In this document: in pieces, positions 11,972 to 25,661 of the stretch
How positions within the stretch are numbered: the first letter of the stretch is position 1
Layout of the letters: every line of letters starts with the position of its first letter
Assembly: GCA_025602915.1 (NCBI GenBank)
Contig: JAHLJZ010000097.1
Coordinates: forward strand, 23,363 to 87,362
Reading direction: 5' to 3'
From: Paraphysoderma sedebokerense
Lineage: Eukaryota; Blastocladiomycota; Physodermatomycetes; Physodermatales; Physodermataceae
DNA length: 64,000 bases
Notes under the pieces: model-generated
Seen by the model: the letters and a program-made list of their open reading frames with translations, nothing else
Databases searched by the model: none
Told to the model about the DNA's origin: nothing
Position numbers and translations under genes: made by a program

Positions 11972-13964
11972 TTAAGTAAACTCAAAACATCCGTCTTCTA
12001 TGTCCCTTGCCACAAGTTCAAAATCCTTGTAGATCCTTTGAAATAACCATAGCAACTCTTCTCCAGAGATTCCTTCTACTTCAACAAGATCGGCATTTGT
12101 TTCTTGATGCAATTTTCCATTTAAAACTTGATCCACATCCATGGGGTCACCGTCGACCAAAGATTTTACACGTACATCGTCGATTTTTTTTTTCTTGAAT
12201 ACAAACTTTTTCAATTTTCCGTTGAAATCCCATAGTTGTTGCACCAAACGGTTCCTTGCTGTGTCGAAATCACGGAATAACGAATCCCGCGACAGTGCTA
12301 TGTCAAACATGGACAATGGGGCAACGTTTTGAATGAATTTGATTAAATGTAAATATAATTGTCGGTCATTTGATGAAGAAAGTTTGATCTTCAGGCGTGG
12401 TGAGGGCGGTCCTCTTCCATTAATTACGTCAGCAGAAGGAGATGTCTGCGGATATTTGAGCTCAATTTGTATGTCGTCCGGGTGCGAGATAAATGTTGTA
12501 CTGTGTTTCTGCTGTTTGGAATTCCGTTTAGTACAAGTGATTATTCTGAACCTTGAATTTGCAACGTACCTCTTCAGACCTTACACAAGAAGTAATCCGA
12601 AAATATTGTCGTATGAGTAAGGGAATACTGCCAGAACGTTGGGATAAAGAGTTAAGGGGATTGAAAGCAAAGTTGGCGTCTATTTCCGAAATGCGAGGTG
12701 TGAGGTAGAAACTGATAGAAGACATGAAGTGCGTAGGCAATAAATTCGTAGAAAACTGATAAGGTATATTTCCTGAAGCAAAACCATGTCAATACATTCA
12801 GTTAACTTGGAATGAGCCACGGTAACCTTACGCGATGTCGATGGAATATCCTGAGCATCCAACAGTCCAATAAACATCCATTGTTTTTTGAATCTTTCAC
12901 ATTCAAAAGATTCTAACTCAGCCAGCAAATACTCTTCGTTTTCATTATAGTCTACAATATCTTCTGATTCGTTCATATCTTGATCCCATGAAAGATATAA
13001 TGATAAGGACCAATTTCTCAAAAGGAAAGATAAGGATGTACTGAGTGTGGTAGCCGAGGATAAATTGATAGTGACATTAGGCGGAACGTATGAAACGACG
13101 TTCTTTCGACTATGGGAATGTTGAGGCATAGGATGAACAAAGGTAGAGATATGGATATTGCGCAAAGGTGTCTGACTGCTATTCACTATTGTTGCTGAGG
13201 TGACGAGTTTGGAATCCGCCTCTTCCCACACCGATGACAATGACTCGACCTTGACCTTTGGAGAACATATGTCTCCAGTATCTGACAATTTTACTTCTGG
13301 ATCAACTTTGTCTGGAATGGCCGAAGACGTCTCTGAGTTATCGCTGAAGAGATCTACAAGGCCTTTACAGTACGAATTGTACGTCTTAATTCGGCGCGAG
13401 GTGACGGGTTCGCTAGTTTCTGAAATAGCGTCTTCCGATTGTGGGAAGTGTTGGCCAGATTTCAAAATGCATTGGGGCCTATCTGCAAAGTTGCTGCATG
13501 CGTTCTGAACATTGAGGCGATCCAGTAGGTACGACAACGACGAGTGAAACAAGCTCGTTTTCTCTTGTACCTGATGAAGCAATAAGTAAGGATTAAAACA
13601 AGAACATAACCAGTTATCATGCAAACAGCATATACCAGTGATTCCAATTCAACATTAGAGCTTTCTAGTTTGATTGTCTGCTCGTACAGAGACTTAGTCA
13701 AAGTTGAGAGATGTGGGTTCTGGACGAAGGGTGGATTCTCGTGATCGTCTTTGGCTAAACCGACTTCTGCTTCCGCAATATCAGTGCCAAATTGAAGTTT
13801 ATGATCTGGCGAAGATGGAATCATGAATGTATTCTCCCCATCGACAGCATGTGTTGACCACACAGTGAGAAACCATGGATACCAGTCTACTTCTTTACGT
13901 ATCTATGGCAATCATTCACGTGATAATAATTAAGGTGTTAGACACCAAATTCAGGCCTTGTCAT
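11972..13964 (-). CDS. Unidentified 589-residue protein, acidic with coiled coil
   Basis: I do not recognise this gene. Five exons fit in phase: 13964-13944, 13902-13636, 13570-12832, 12772-12570 and 12511-11972. The start exon is short and its donor (GTCTAAC) is non-optimal, so the N-terminus is uncertain; ATG codons further in could be used. Visible features are a WYPWFLTVW segment near the N-terminus, a likely coiled coil around residues 75-115 (LTKSLYEQTIKLESSNVELE), a long Ser/Thr-rich acidic middle, an acidic stretch NESEDIVDYNENEEYLLAEL, and a C-terminal third with conserved-looking hydrophobic helices (QLYLHLIKFIQNVAPLSMFD) and a Lys cluster FVFKKKKIDD. The composition suggests a nuclear or scaffold protein, but no domain is identified. 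Its start lies 31 bp from the divergent DUF2462 gene. Confidence 0.6.
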
Positions 13965-13995
13965 TTAGATTACCATTGTGGTATTATAAGTGAAC

Positions 13996-14407
13996 ATGGT
14001 ACAAGGAGCTGTTAAGAAATCAAAAGTTGGTGCTTCATTATTGAAGAGCGTTCAAAAGAGAGGTAGGTTTTACTGATTACCTCACTTCGTCGTTGAGCAA
14101 AGTGTCGTAACATTAGTGGTTGAATTTAACAGGTAAAATTGCTGCGCCCAAGAAGAAAGCTCTAGTCAAACAACAGAATCTTCAAAAGGTATTGTGTACA
14201 ATGGTTTCTGTCTGACGCTTCCTATTATTTCAAGCTCACTCGTTTGATTCATTACAGAAACTGCAAGGAAAGTCGATCCAATCAATTGAGCAAATCATGG
14301 CCGCGAAAGCAGGTGCTGTCGGAAAGTTAACTATCATGAAAAAGGTCGGTGAAGAAGGGCAGAAAGTATTGGATGAACAGAGTAGCAAGAAAAAGCGAAA
14401 GTATTAG
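13996..14407 (+). CDS. UPF0390 / DUF2462 small basic protein
   Basis: Three exons: 13996-14062, 14133-14188 and 14258-14407, giving 90 residues. It begins MVQGAVKKSKVGASLL and has QKRGKIAAPKKKALVKQQNLQKKL, split over a splice, then a Lys-rich C-terminus (SSKKKRKY). This is the pattern of the UPF0390 family (Leydig cell tumour 10-kDa protein homologue): an MxQG start, a RG-x3-APKK core and a helical basic tail. These proteins are small, highly basic and probably nucleolar; their biochemical role is not established. It is divergent from the unidentified gene on the left. Confidence 0.8.
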
Positions 14408-14584
14408 ATTCCCTGCACGCTTACATACAACTGCTCTGTAAATATCGATGATGCCGGGTAATGTAAATAAAAATGGCTACAAGGGATGTCGAAGATTCTT
14501 AAACAATAAGTTTACGCTTGATGAAATGAGACTCGGTACATGGATGTAAATGAGCTGCATATGGGATTTTGGTTATATTCACAT

Positions 14585-15901
14585 CTAAAAGTCGTACAGC
14601 CACTTTTTATAGTATTCACAGTTCCTCGGATTAACAGGTCCACTCTCACTGCAAAAACTTAGAACCGGACACCTACCACAAGGTACCTCATGCCAATAAT
14701 TTAATACGCTTGAGTCCCTTACAGCCTTATAACACCATACGTCGGATCCGCCGGATGGATAATCATCTCTTTCGTCTTCATCTTCCATCTCCTCGCTAGA
14801 AGAATTATAGGCTATACTGACGGACTTCCGTATCTTTTGCACCTTTCCGTCGTAAGCTAATGTGTCAAGGACTAAAGTGATGTCTTCAATCGACAATTCA
14901 ACAGTGGATATTTTTGCATCTTTGATGAATGTATGGACTTTCGTAGCAGTTGGGTATTTCGAGTAATTAGGGGGGTATATTGCACTCGGATCGTGGCGAG
15001 GAATGGACTGTAAGGGGAAAAAGATGAATATTAGATACCAACACCGCAAATCAATTGAACGTAATCGCTCACTTGAGATATAATATAGCGATGGCATTGT
15101 TTCGCAATCTGTTCAATAAAATCTACGTCGAACTCCTGTTCCGTAAACCAAGGACCTCCAGTAATATCGACCGATGGAGTCAATTCAGCCAACATATACA
15201 TCTTCCGTGTCGGATACTACAGAATTGCGATTAATGTATGGTAAAGCACGGCCGATTGAGGATCCTTGAAACAAACCTTCACACTTTTGATACTCTTAAT
15301 ATGTCCTCTCTGCTCCAAACTTTTTACACATTTTTGTACAACACCTTGATGCAAGTTGGTCTTTGCTTTCAATGTTTTAATCCATAATCCTTCATTTCCG
15401 CTAGCTTTGATATGATCATATACTAACTTCTCATCCTGATCCAAAGATTTCACCCTACGAAGAATGAGTGTGAGAAGACGTCGGAGAGGGATTATTTATT
15501 GGGCAAATCTATACTTCGATGCCTCATCAGGCTGTACTGCCGAAAAAACAGTTTGAGTCCCTTTTCGACCAAGTGCTAATAATCCCTATATTAAAGGTCG
15601 TCTTAGACGGTTGCTTCCACTTCGTTTCTTAAAAGGCAAAGCCGTACCTTCTTCAACAACGAATTGAACGTATCAACTAATTCTTCAGTCTCATATTCTG
15701 GCAGTTGATTTAATATTTCAGCCTGAGTTCCACCCTGTAATTATGTTTAAAAATATTACATAATTGTGAGAATGTATGATAACCTGAATTAAATCAGCTC
15801 ACCTCCTGAAGTTTTTCGACTGCTTTAAATAATTCGAGTTCTTGAGGTGACAAATCAGTTAGATTGACTTTTGATTTTCCTTTCCTAACTTTCGGAGGCA
15901 T
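14585..15901 (-). CDS. RPC34: RNA polymerase III subunit RPC6 (RPC34)
   Basis: Six exons: 15901-15803, 15734-15648, 15585-15515, 15454-15277, 15216-15073 and 15007-14585, giving 333 residues. The three winged-helix domains are evident: LSPQELELFKAVEKL; DEKLVYDHIKASGNEGLWIKT with NLHQGVVQKCVKSL; and STVELSIEDITLVLDTLAYDGK. The motif YPTRKMYMLAELTPSVDITGG between them is typical of RPC34. The C-terminus keeps the four cysteines of the RPC6 iron-sulphur site (PCGRCPVLSFC then NCEYYKKW). RPC34 is part of the RPC82/34/31 subcomplex, contacts TFIIIB and opens Pol III promoters. Length is normal for the family. Confidence 0.93.
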
Positions 15902-17277
15902 TACTGATTCAATGTCGACAACCGTTCAATAGTGATAATCACCCACAACTTCTGGAACTGGTTGCTCGGCGAACCTTGCCTTTGTTTTGTTGGAAACCAC
16001 CGCGTGCCTAAATTAGGCATAGCGAGAATTATGAGATCGTTACATCTAACGATAATACAATGTTACATACAGTTGTTACTCTTGCCAAATTTTGGGTGCG
16101 ATAATTACATGTGGAACCTCAGGATTATATTATTTCCTCTGTCGATTGCCCAATTAGTGAGAGTTGGTGGTGTTTGCCAACTCTTGAAGACGCTTAATGA
16201 ATCAAGAACATCAGACATATCAAAGTTGAGAAAGTATTTCAATAGCTATTCTTCTACGCAGCTGCTTGTACAGTTCTTTAAGCTCTTTATGACATTCGGA
16301 GAACACTTCACCAGAAATTGGGTTTGGATGTGCTTGAAAAAATTCTGTGAAAAGGCAGGACCATGATTTTAGCCATAGCGATCTGGCAACTAGTTGGATA
16401 CAGAACGTCAGGAACATAATCTTGACTAAATTGTTGACATCCTGTTGTAAATTTTAAGTTGGATTTTGCCCACTTAATTTAAGTCTCTTTCTGCCTTCTG
16501 AATCCGGAGAAATGAGGAAATTCTGTTGGAAGTGGCCTCTCTGAAACATTATGCGATGTTGGGAAGTTTAAGCAATTTCTCAGAGCACAATACAGATAAT
16601 CAGATGCTCTGAAAAATAAGAGAATTAGTTTCGGCTGCGGATTCACTAATCTAAGTATCAACGCATTTGCGGAAGTCATCCAAAGTCGCCCAGCGGTACC
16701 CTAGGCATTGAATCACGAAATCTTTTATTCCATTCACTTTTGCAGTTCTGTAGCTCGATTATGCTTATGCTACTCGTTGCTGAACATTTTTCTTTTGGTA
16801 TTGCTATTCTCTCTAATTAAAGTAAAGCAGTGGTGACCAAATCAATGATAAATCCCATCAAAATCCTATGCTGTTCCAATGATCTGCCTTTAGCGCCATT
16901 CACGAAAAGTGTTTTGTCGGTCACCGCCGTTAATTAAAAATCAACTCTTTCAATCCAATCTGAACTGAGTTTCCAGCAAATATAAGCTCGTTTATACGTG
17001 CTGCGAATCGTAATGTTTGTTGAACATTTGCGACCCGCAACAAATTCATTTTTCGACTTTTATTTGACAAGTTACATGTGCTTGATTATGCGTCCCTGCC
17101 TCTGACTGCCAAAAAGACTGCCAAAAACGGGCGCTTTAAAAAAATTTGAATATATATAGAATACAAGGAGACAACTAGTAATATATGTTTACAAAATCAT
17201 CTGAATTATTATAATCAATGAATCTGAAATGCAAGCCGTGGAAAAACTTGGTTATTACTATTACGAGTTTTTCCCTT
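15902..17277. other. Coding-like debris on the minus strand, possible decayed gene
   Basis: The minus strand between about 16690 and 16150 reads like protein in pieces that switch frame: YLYCALRNCLNFPTSHNVS (about 16610-16490), then QDYVPDVLYPTSCQIAM (about 16430-16360), then FFQAHPNPISGEVFSECHKE (about 16345-16280) with LYKQLRRRIAIEILSQL. Stops or frame changes separate the pieces and I could not find splice sites that join them all. It could be a pseudogene or a gene with unusual introns. I do not recognise the family. The rest up to 17277 (A+T-rich) shows nothing. Confidence 0.3.
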
Positions 17278-18379
17278 TTATGACGCTTTTGGCGTCCCTT
17301 GAGTTTCACTCACAAGCGTCCATGTCGGCACACCATCCTGGAAACTCATAGTTTCGTATTTAAACTTAGTTTTTGTTACATAAACTTTCTTCGCAATTGT
17401 TTCAAACCGTTGACCATTTCCCTTTTTGGCGATCAAAAAGTATTCCGCCACTATGTTAGTGGGAGACCCGTTTGTTTTCGCATATCGTAACATTGTGTGA
17501 GACGAAAATTCAATATTGTTATCGTCTGTAATCACGCCAGCATTAACAAGCTCGGTCTTGATAGTTTTGAACAAGGGCGCGGTAACTTGAGGTTTTGATA
17601 TATCCCAAATCTTCATGTATGAGTTCTTGATGTATCGGAACACATCATCGTTAGAATTTTTCCACGCTTCAAGATTCGTGGGTGTAAGCCGTCTTCGAAA
17701 CTGAGTCTCAAAAGCGGCACCGGCGTCAAACCATTTTGTAGCGTATGCGTAGTACGAAGTGAGATCAGGTTTACTCATTTGTAAAGATTGGGAAAACGAC
17801 TTCAAAGTTGCAAGTGAATGAATCGGCATGAACGATTCGAATTCCTTACTGTAAGGAACAAAATGTTTGTAGTGATCTGCCGTGTAGTACAATCTGTCAT
17901 TTTCAATGTCAAGAACTAAGCGCTCAACATCATCAGTAGCGAGGACTGCCGGTAAATGTAGCTCTGAAAGCATTCATGGCTGTTAATATGAATACTTGAC
18001 AGACCGGCACAGTATTTTAAAATGATTTACCGATGAAACGACCATCCTTTGGTTTTAGTCTTCTGATTCCAAAGATCTCTTCGTTCCGCCAAACGATCCC
18101 ATCATTCGCTTTCGGCGTCAACACCATTCTAGTCTTGAGAATATCAATGGGGCCTTGCAGGTTACGCTTGGTAGAACTAACAGAGAAAACTTCATCGCTT
18201 TCAAGAATTGCTGCAGTTTGCAGATTGGGTGTTGTCTGTGCTGGAATGATTCTCTCTAAGGAATCTGCTATGTCGTCGATAGGTACATCGGCATTCGGGG
18301 TGAATTGAGAAACTACGATTTGGAAGCAGATTGCAAAGAACAAAAATTCAATCAAGCTCTTAATTGCCATCTTTGTCAT
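17278..18379 (-). CDS. Secreted protein of unknown function
   Basis: Two exons, 18379-18031 and 17963-17278, giving 344 residues; the 67-nt intron is GT-AG and in phase. The N-terminus (IKSLIEFLFFAICFQIVVSQ) is a strong signal peptide, with MTKM or the second Met as start. The mature part has an acidic propeptide-like stretch (ADVPIDDIADSLERIIP), a KR site (SSTKRNLQ) and a globular C-terminal domain of about 230 residues: KPDLTSYYAYATKWFDAG, FRYIKNSYMKIWDISKP and a final beta-rich segment. There are no membrane helices after the signal and almost no cysteines. I do not recognise the domain; it could be a secreted effector-like or hydrolase-inactive protein. Long A+T-rich regions flank it on both sides. 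Confidence 0.72.
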
Positions 18380-19632
18380 TTCGTCAGTTGAGAGTCTCAG
18401 TTAGAGTTCACGCTCTTAAATAACTTATCGTCTGCACTGATTGGTTTCAAAATGCAAACTGTTGATCACTACAGCATTGATTGTTCAAGATGGTAAGATT
18501 GTTCTGGTGAAACCAAGGCAGTAATAAGCAATACGGAAACGTCAGAAAAGTACAACCTGCATTATATGTCAGAGATTGCTGAACGAATGGATGCTATCTC
18601 CGTATCGCACCTAAAAAAAATTCTCAACGCGGGACTCTGCTGTGACTACGAGCCAATTGTGAGGTGCATCAAAAGGAGCGCGCTAACCTGATCCGTTGCT
18701 AATTCGGAACAATTGATATATTGTCCCTTCAAGGGATCAAGATGTTCGGCATTTGGTGCGTTTCCGTTGCAACCCAGAGACAGGTCCCAATGAGACGCTT
18801 TGGTGCTATCGTATCGAGCATCCTTCTTCCCGCTCAATCGTTTTATTTCTGACTTCCCCCGATTAATTACTTTTTTACTTTTGCGCCAATTGCTTGCTGA
18901 AAATTGCCACTGCTTCAGTAGATACTGTCACTTTTCCCAAGAAGCCTTTTGAATGTTTATTATCTCTTATACCATTGCATGTTGCTTGGTGTTTCTTGCT
19001 CTCCTTGCTTATTAGAGAACTAGGGGTTCATACACAAGAGCAACGATGATGTCTTCATCATGATTGTGTTATAAAGGACAGGTTTTCATTGAATCCTCAA
19101 ACATGCTTTCAAATAGCATTAAGGGATATATAAAATTTTCTTTTTCATTTGCTTAACGCGGTCAATAAGAGTTTTAGCATTTGTCCCTCCGTTAAGTCAA
19201 TCGTGGTTGCACAACTCCATTCCAACAAGCAAAACTTGTTCATGATAAGCATCAAATGTTCGATTTATATGTCTCACCAACAATGTAATCTTGTCCGCTA
19301 CAATTCACCGCCCATTTTTGCTAAGGATATAACAAGGCAGAACCTTTTTCTTTGCTTTTCGCTATGAGTGCGAAAAAGCGGACGGCGTTTGAGAGCAGAG
19401 TTACAAGGAACAGAGACTCTAAAATATGGTGAGTAAATCCAGTGAATGATGCTTGCTGAAATCTTTCTCCCTAATCGATATTGTAAGGCCGTAAATATAT
19501 CAAGATCTTCACGAATGTGAAAGCAAACGCAGCCATTGGCGCATCAAAGTTCTATTAACCCATTAAATAATGAGACCCGTTCGTTTCATTCCACGCTATT
19601 TCATGGAAAATTATAAACTATAGAGTTCTAGT
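18380..19632. other. Intergenic region, no gene recognised
   Basis: About 1.25 kb. Short open frames (18646-18837 minus, 19149-19367 plus) look like chance frames. A 22-codon basic start at about 19364 (MSAKKRTAFESRV) is followed by a good GTGAGT donor, but no in-frame acceptor continues it. Nothing is supported. Confidence 0.4.
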
Positions 19633-20989
<1,357 letters not shown>

Positions 20990-23031
20990 TATTATATTTT
21001 AGCGATAAATAGTATGAACGGAAGAGATATTATGAAATGGCGGGTGTAGCAATAGAGATTGAATAGAGGATGCGGCTGTTGGTTCCTGGGAGAAACTTAG
21101 TGCTCTCGGTAGCAAGAAAATTCCAATTCCTTGCGAGCTGACCGCTGGAGTTATCATCCAGTCTTTAAGTACGAATCAAGTCAAATCATCAACATAATAC
21201 TAATAACCTAATGTCAGAAAACCTTTGTGGACAAAGGTTATATACTTCTTGAGTTTTAATGTTTTCAACTATTTATATTGCAGTGACCAGGTCTTCGTTA
21301 ACAAGGAAGGATATGGAGGCGAGCGGTCAAAAAATCACGGTCTCCACTTTTGCTTTCATATACCTGAATCAGAATCACTTACTCTTAATCGTTATTTTTT
21401 TTTTAATAGGAATCAAATGGCTGCTTGGCATCTGTCGGCTGTTGTACTCATTGCAAATAATATTCAAAACTTATATTCTTTGACAGCAATTTCTTGGTAG
21501 TTTGCTGCACCGATATAGAATTTATCAATAATTGCGTGAAATGTTTTGCACACTGTTAAAAGTGGTAGCGTCGATACGCATATTAGTCTGGACTTATTGG
21601 ATCGTCGCCTCCAGTTGCCCAGCGCGGGGAACCGAAGATGACACACCAAGTAATTCTGTCCACAAAATTCTCCCACAAAAAAACAACAAAGCAACCTTTA
21701 AAATGTGGAAACAACAAAAATGCGCAACATCATATGCGATACACAAATGTTAAGATAGACCCTCGAAAGTTTCGTAAACGTCTTAACTGACAGCGCGGGA
21801 ATTTAAGCAGATACCTCATGTTTTTTTTATTCACCCCAGGCAGAACAAACCCGCCGCAGTTCTCTAATCGTATGTGTTTCGCTCGATAATAGAATATGGC
21901 TATTGTATCCAGTCTTACGAAATGACTGGATATGTTCCTATAAAATCTCTAATCGAGACAAATTCAAGCAGACGAGGTAAGAGGGCGGACCTGAATACAA
22001 ATATGTACTGCGGAAGTAACGAAAACCTGGACCATAAAATATAGGGTCCAATATACAATCCGCTGTGTATCAATCGAAGAATTATGAAATGAGCAAAAAA
22101 TAACGGATCGTGTAGCTTGCACATTCTCATTTTTAGGGAACTGATTCAATCGAGGAAGCAGCGGTGAATAAGAGTTAGAGTGAGTTCAATTAGTGCGAAA
22201 CAATATGAGCCGCCGCTTTTGGTCGTACAGATTTGGCTTTACGATTGAAATCAATGGTTGAAAGTCAACAAAATATCGAATTCGGATTAAGATACATCGG
22301 ACGACTTGCATTATTGAGCGGCGAATGTAACACTGTTATTGTCCTGCGGAGCGCTTGCTCCCTTGCATGCGAGACGACATGTGAAGCGAGTTTCGTAAGA
22401 TTTGTAGACCGTACCAAAGTGCTGAGTGTGTATTAGTTTTGAATTGACTGCGCCCGAGTGAAGGAGAGTAACGAGTATAAGGCTGAAAGATTTTGGAATG
22501 AGTGGAAATTGTGTAATTGATTCAACCGGCAATCATGATTTAAAAGTTTTCATTCGTGCGTTAGGATACTTTATGTTGTGATATCCTAAGCACTAAATTA
22601 AGGTACAGGATGTGTATTGTGTATATCCAGGCAGTGACGCCGCCGATTGCTCAACAACAATTTGCGTATCTAAAACTTTATTGGAACTTAAGTCTACTGT
22701 CTACTGGTCGCGCAAATTTATATGTGACAGCTTGATGTAGCAGATGAAGAGGAATCACCAAATTTTATCACAAATTGATATAATGCGACAACGAAATGTC
22801 CCGCTTGAGGCATCTATCAACACATTCTCATCTACTGTATGTCGTTGTTGGTGTTCCAGTCGGGCGATCCGCGATGTGATGTTCGCATTAAACGAATCAT
22901 CTCTTCGCGGTCGCGTTCGAGAGACAGCTTCGAAGACATTTTGTCTGAATTAGAAACTTCATCTATCCCACCTCAAGCAACTACCTATTCATTCAGCTGA
23001 CTTGCTTCTGACTGACAACCAAGCCGACACC
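20990..23031. other. About 2 kb without a recognisable gene
   Basis: Several short open frames on both strands. A plus-strand stretch at about 21072-21190 reads like protein (WEKLSALGSKKIPIPCELTA) and one at about 21290-21410 has a hydrophobic helix, but I could not link them into one gene or identify them. No tRNA-like cloverleaf was noticed. The right end must hold the promoter of the cyclin-like gene. Confidence 0.35.
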
Positions 23032-25083
23032 ATGACACCAACTGCTGAACTCAAACTATATCAGCAGCAGCTGCTCTGTAAGTCTAAACTCTCTTCCATC
23101 AGATCTGAAGAAATCTCGTTTCGATCAATCTGAATAACATCCATATCTACTCATTTTTACAGGGTTTCTCTTCCAAGTCTTTGTGCACTTATTCCCCTCC
23201 GCAAACGATGCTGATTTTCTCGGTTGGATGCACTGGATGGTTGATACCCTCCAAATCCACCCTAGAATCATTGAACATTCTGCCGTCTTACTTTTGCGTA
23301 TCATTCGATACCAAAAAGTTCAACTACCCCCACCCCATTGGTCTTGCACCTGGTTAGTCTCGATTTTCGCAATCGCAGACAGAAATACCCTCAACACCGT
23401 TCCCTTCGCTTTTTGGCCCCACATTTCACAAATGGATGAGGTTTTATTAATCGACGGAATCAGAAGTCTTGAATACTTCCTGGGAAATCATGTGCAGTTT
23501 GACAACCACGCAGTTATGGATCTACAAAATATCTTTAATGTCATAAAATATAATGTTGGAAATCACCCATTCTCCCATTCGGATGGGCAGTCGGAGCATC
23601 TCCCATTTCCGGCGGCGACGATCGTCGAAATCGACGAAAATCTCGAACATAATATCGAAACTGGGTCTAAAATATTCTCTTTCAGTCAATAATTACCTAT
23701 CAGTTACAGCTAATGCTTCTATTATCCCTGTAGATCCATTAAAATTGATGGATTAGGCTTTATCCGACCCGCATCACCTCCATTACCTGAAAACCCTTGT
23801 CGTGCATTGATACTTCACCCTCAAAAGGCAAACAAAATTCAAGCAGGTATTGTAAAAAGCAGCGGGCTTCAATGGTTGGTACTACTGCTTCTTGGCATGG
23901 AGGCTCTACTCAATCTGACTGACGTCTATATTATTGTGCGTCAACGTAATTGACATCATAATCAGTCAAGTCATTTGCTCAAAGAAAATTATCTCCTGGG
24001 AGGAAATAATTGCATGGTATGAGCGATTAGAAAATTTGGAAACGGAAGGGTACGTGTCATCAGCATTTCTACTAGCTTATCAGTCTCCAGTTATTTTGGA
24101 TAGTAGCTCTGAGCTTTTGTCTCTGACTCCTACGATTTCATCATGATCAATAGGGAAATGACGGGTAGAGCTGTCGCAGTAGACGCAATCCATGCGACAA
24201 ACGCTTTTGATTATGAGCGTTTAGGTCCATGCTCCCCACTCAGTCTTGCCTGCAGCGAGGGGTCTGATGACCGCTCGGGCATGTCAGCTTTACCCGCTGA
24301 TGAAGATAAGACTAGAGTTTCAAATCTTGTTCCAGAAGGAGCACAGAAAGCGCTTCAAGCAGAGGAATCGAGGGAATCTCATATCCCCTTAGTTGCAGAG
24401 GCAGTATGCAACGAGAATATCAAGCAGGAACACTCCCTCGCCGTTGAGACGAATTCCGATAATTTTGTCGAGTACGTATTTGGTATTCTCTTCCATTAAC
24501 TTTTGCATTCGCCGTTGATGCTCTGTTTCCTGCACAGTTCTAATACTGATAACAGGAGTTGTGAAGAGAGCCGATCCATCTCATCGGGTTCGTCTGTCGA
24601 TGGCTACATTAATACTAAAAGAGCTTCGAACGCCACGATTGATTATGAAGTGGTAAACGAAGTGAATACCCGAGAGATGTCATCAAAGTCAGTACCGTCC
24701 TTGATCTCGTCGTCTTCTTTAGTCTGAATTCTGACAATTTAATCACAAAAAGGCCCGCCGGCGCTATTGCCAGTGCGCATATGAAAAATTATATATTGAC
24801 TTGTCCAACGGAACAACTGGTGACCAAAGAGACCGCCAAATTTGTAACGGCGACTGTGGCCACAGACTCCTCAGCTCAGTTTGCGGCGGATAATGAAACA
24901 TCAAAAAGAATAACCACCGACAGTTCACACGTCTCGACGGAGAAATCAACACAAAAGAATAGCTACCAAACTGCGGAAACGGCGAATGAAGTGAAAGGTG
25001 TGGTCTCTTTTATACCGTCGTTAGCAGAGTCCTCTCTGACGCGCTCCTTCAACAGTGTTGCAGGATGTCAAAAGGTCGAATAA
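23032..25083 (+). CDS. Cyclin-like protein with long Ser/Thr-rich tail
   Basis: Seven exons fit in phase to 547 residues: 23032-23077, 23163-23664, 23734-23935, 23985-24049, 24154-24471, 24538-24687 and 24723-25083. The N-terminal about 150 residues look like a fungal cyclin box: DFLGWMHWMVDTLQIHPRII, a helix HSAVLLLRIIRYQKVQL, WLVSIFAIADRNTLNT, then WPHIS and a helix before FLGNHVQFD. These correspond to the helices around the Lys/Asp positions of PCL/CLN-type cyclins, although the usual Lys is replaced. After that is IKIDGLGFIRPASPPLPENP and a low-complexity, acidic, Ser/Thr-rich tail of over 250 residues. The last intron is only 35 nt. The family call rests on pattern, not on a search; the second half of the gene is less certain. 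Confidence 0.55.
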
Positions 25084-25661
25084 GGCGAAACAAAGCAGGA
25101 TTGGACATTTGAAATGGCTGCGGTATTTATCAACATTACATTCACTTTAAAATTAAATATAATTAATAACACATGTTTGAGTAGCAAATTCTATGGAAAG
25201 GAAGACAAATTACAGCGAGCTACGGCATGTAAAGTGACAAGGTACGTCTGGAGATATTATTATTCCATGAATTTGACGACTGACATCAAAAAAATAGCAA
25301 TCACATAAATAGGAGCAAGAAGAATGTGGTAAATGATAATGTGAAAGCTGTGGAGTGCAGGCAAAATTCAACGAGCGGGTTGGACGAGGAAAGGACTGAG
25401 AGCAGCATGATATCATTCTTGCAAAAAGTTGTTGGGTTCGTGAAATTGACAAAACGCAAATTCTGAGGAATGCAAAGCTTGTGCGTTCGTACATATTGTT
25501 TAAGTAATTTTGTTAAAATAATGTTGCACTTATTTGTACAACCCAGCACGACAGTAGTTTGTTATACGGTTTAGTCATCTACCGACTGAATAGTTCTGAT
25601 TTTCTTCTTGTATTAAATAAACTTCGTTTTTACTTGTCGTGCTACATGGTTTGGGATATTT
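25084..25661. other. Short intergenic region between convergent genes
   Basis: About 580 bp between the stops of the cyclin-like gene and P2X. A+T-rich, no supported gene; it should hold both polyadenylation regions. Confidence 0.45.

Noticed and set aside
19364-19440. Basic short start MSAKKRTAFESRV with a good donor
   Set aside because: The nearest acceptor (after GTAAG at about 19487) gives a stop after two codons; no further exon was found.
20990-23031. Possible small gene in the 2-kb gap
   Set aside because: Coding-like pieces at 21072-21190 and 21290-21410 could not be linked by splice sites or tied to a family.
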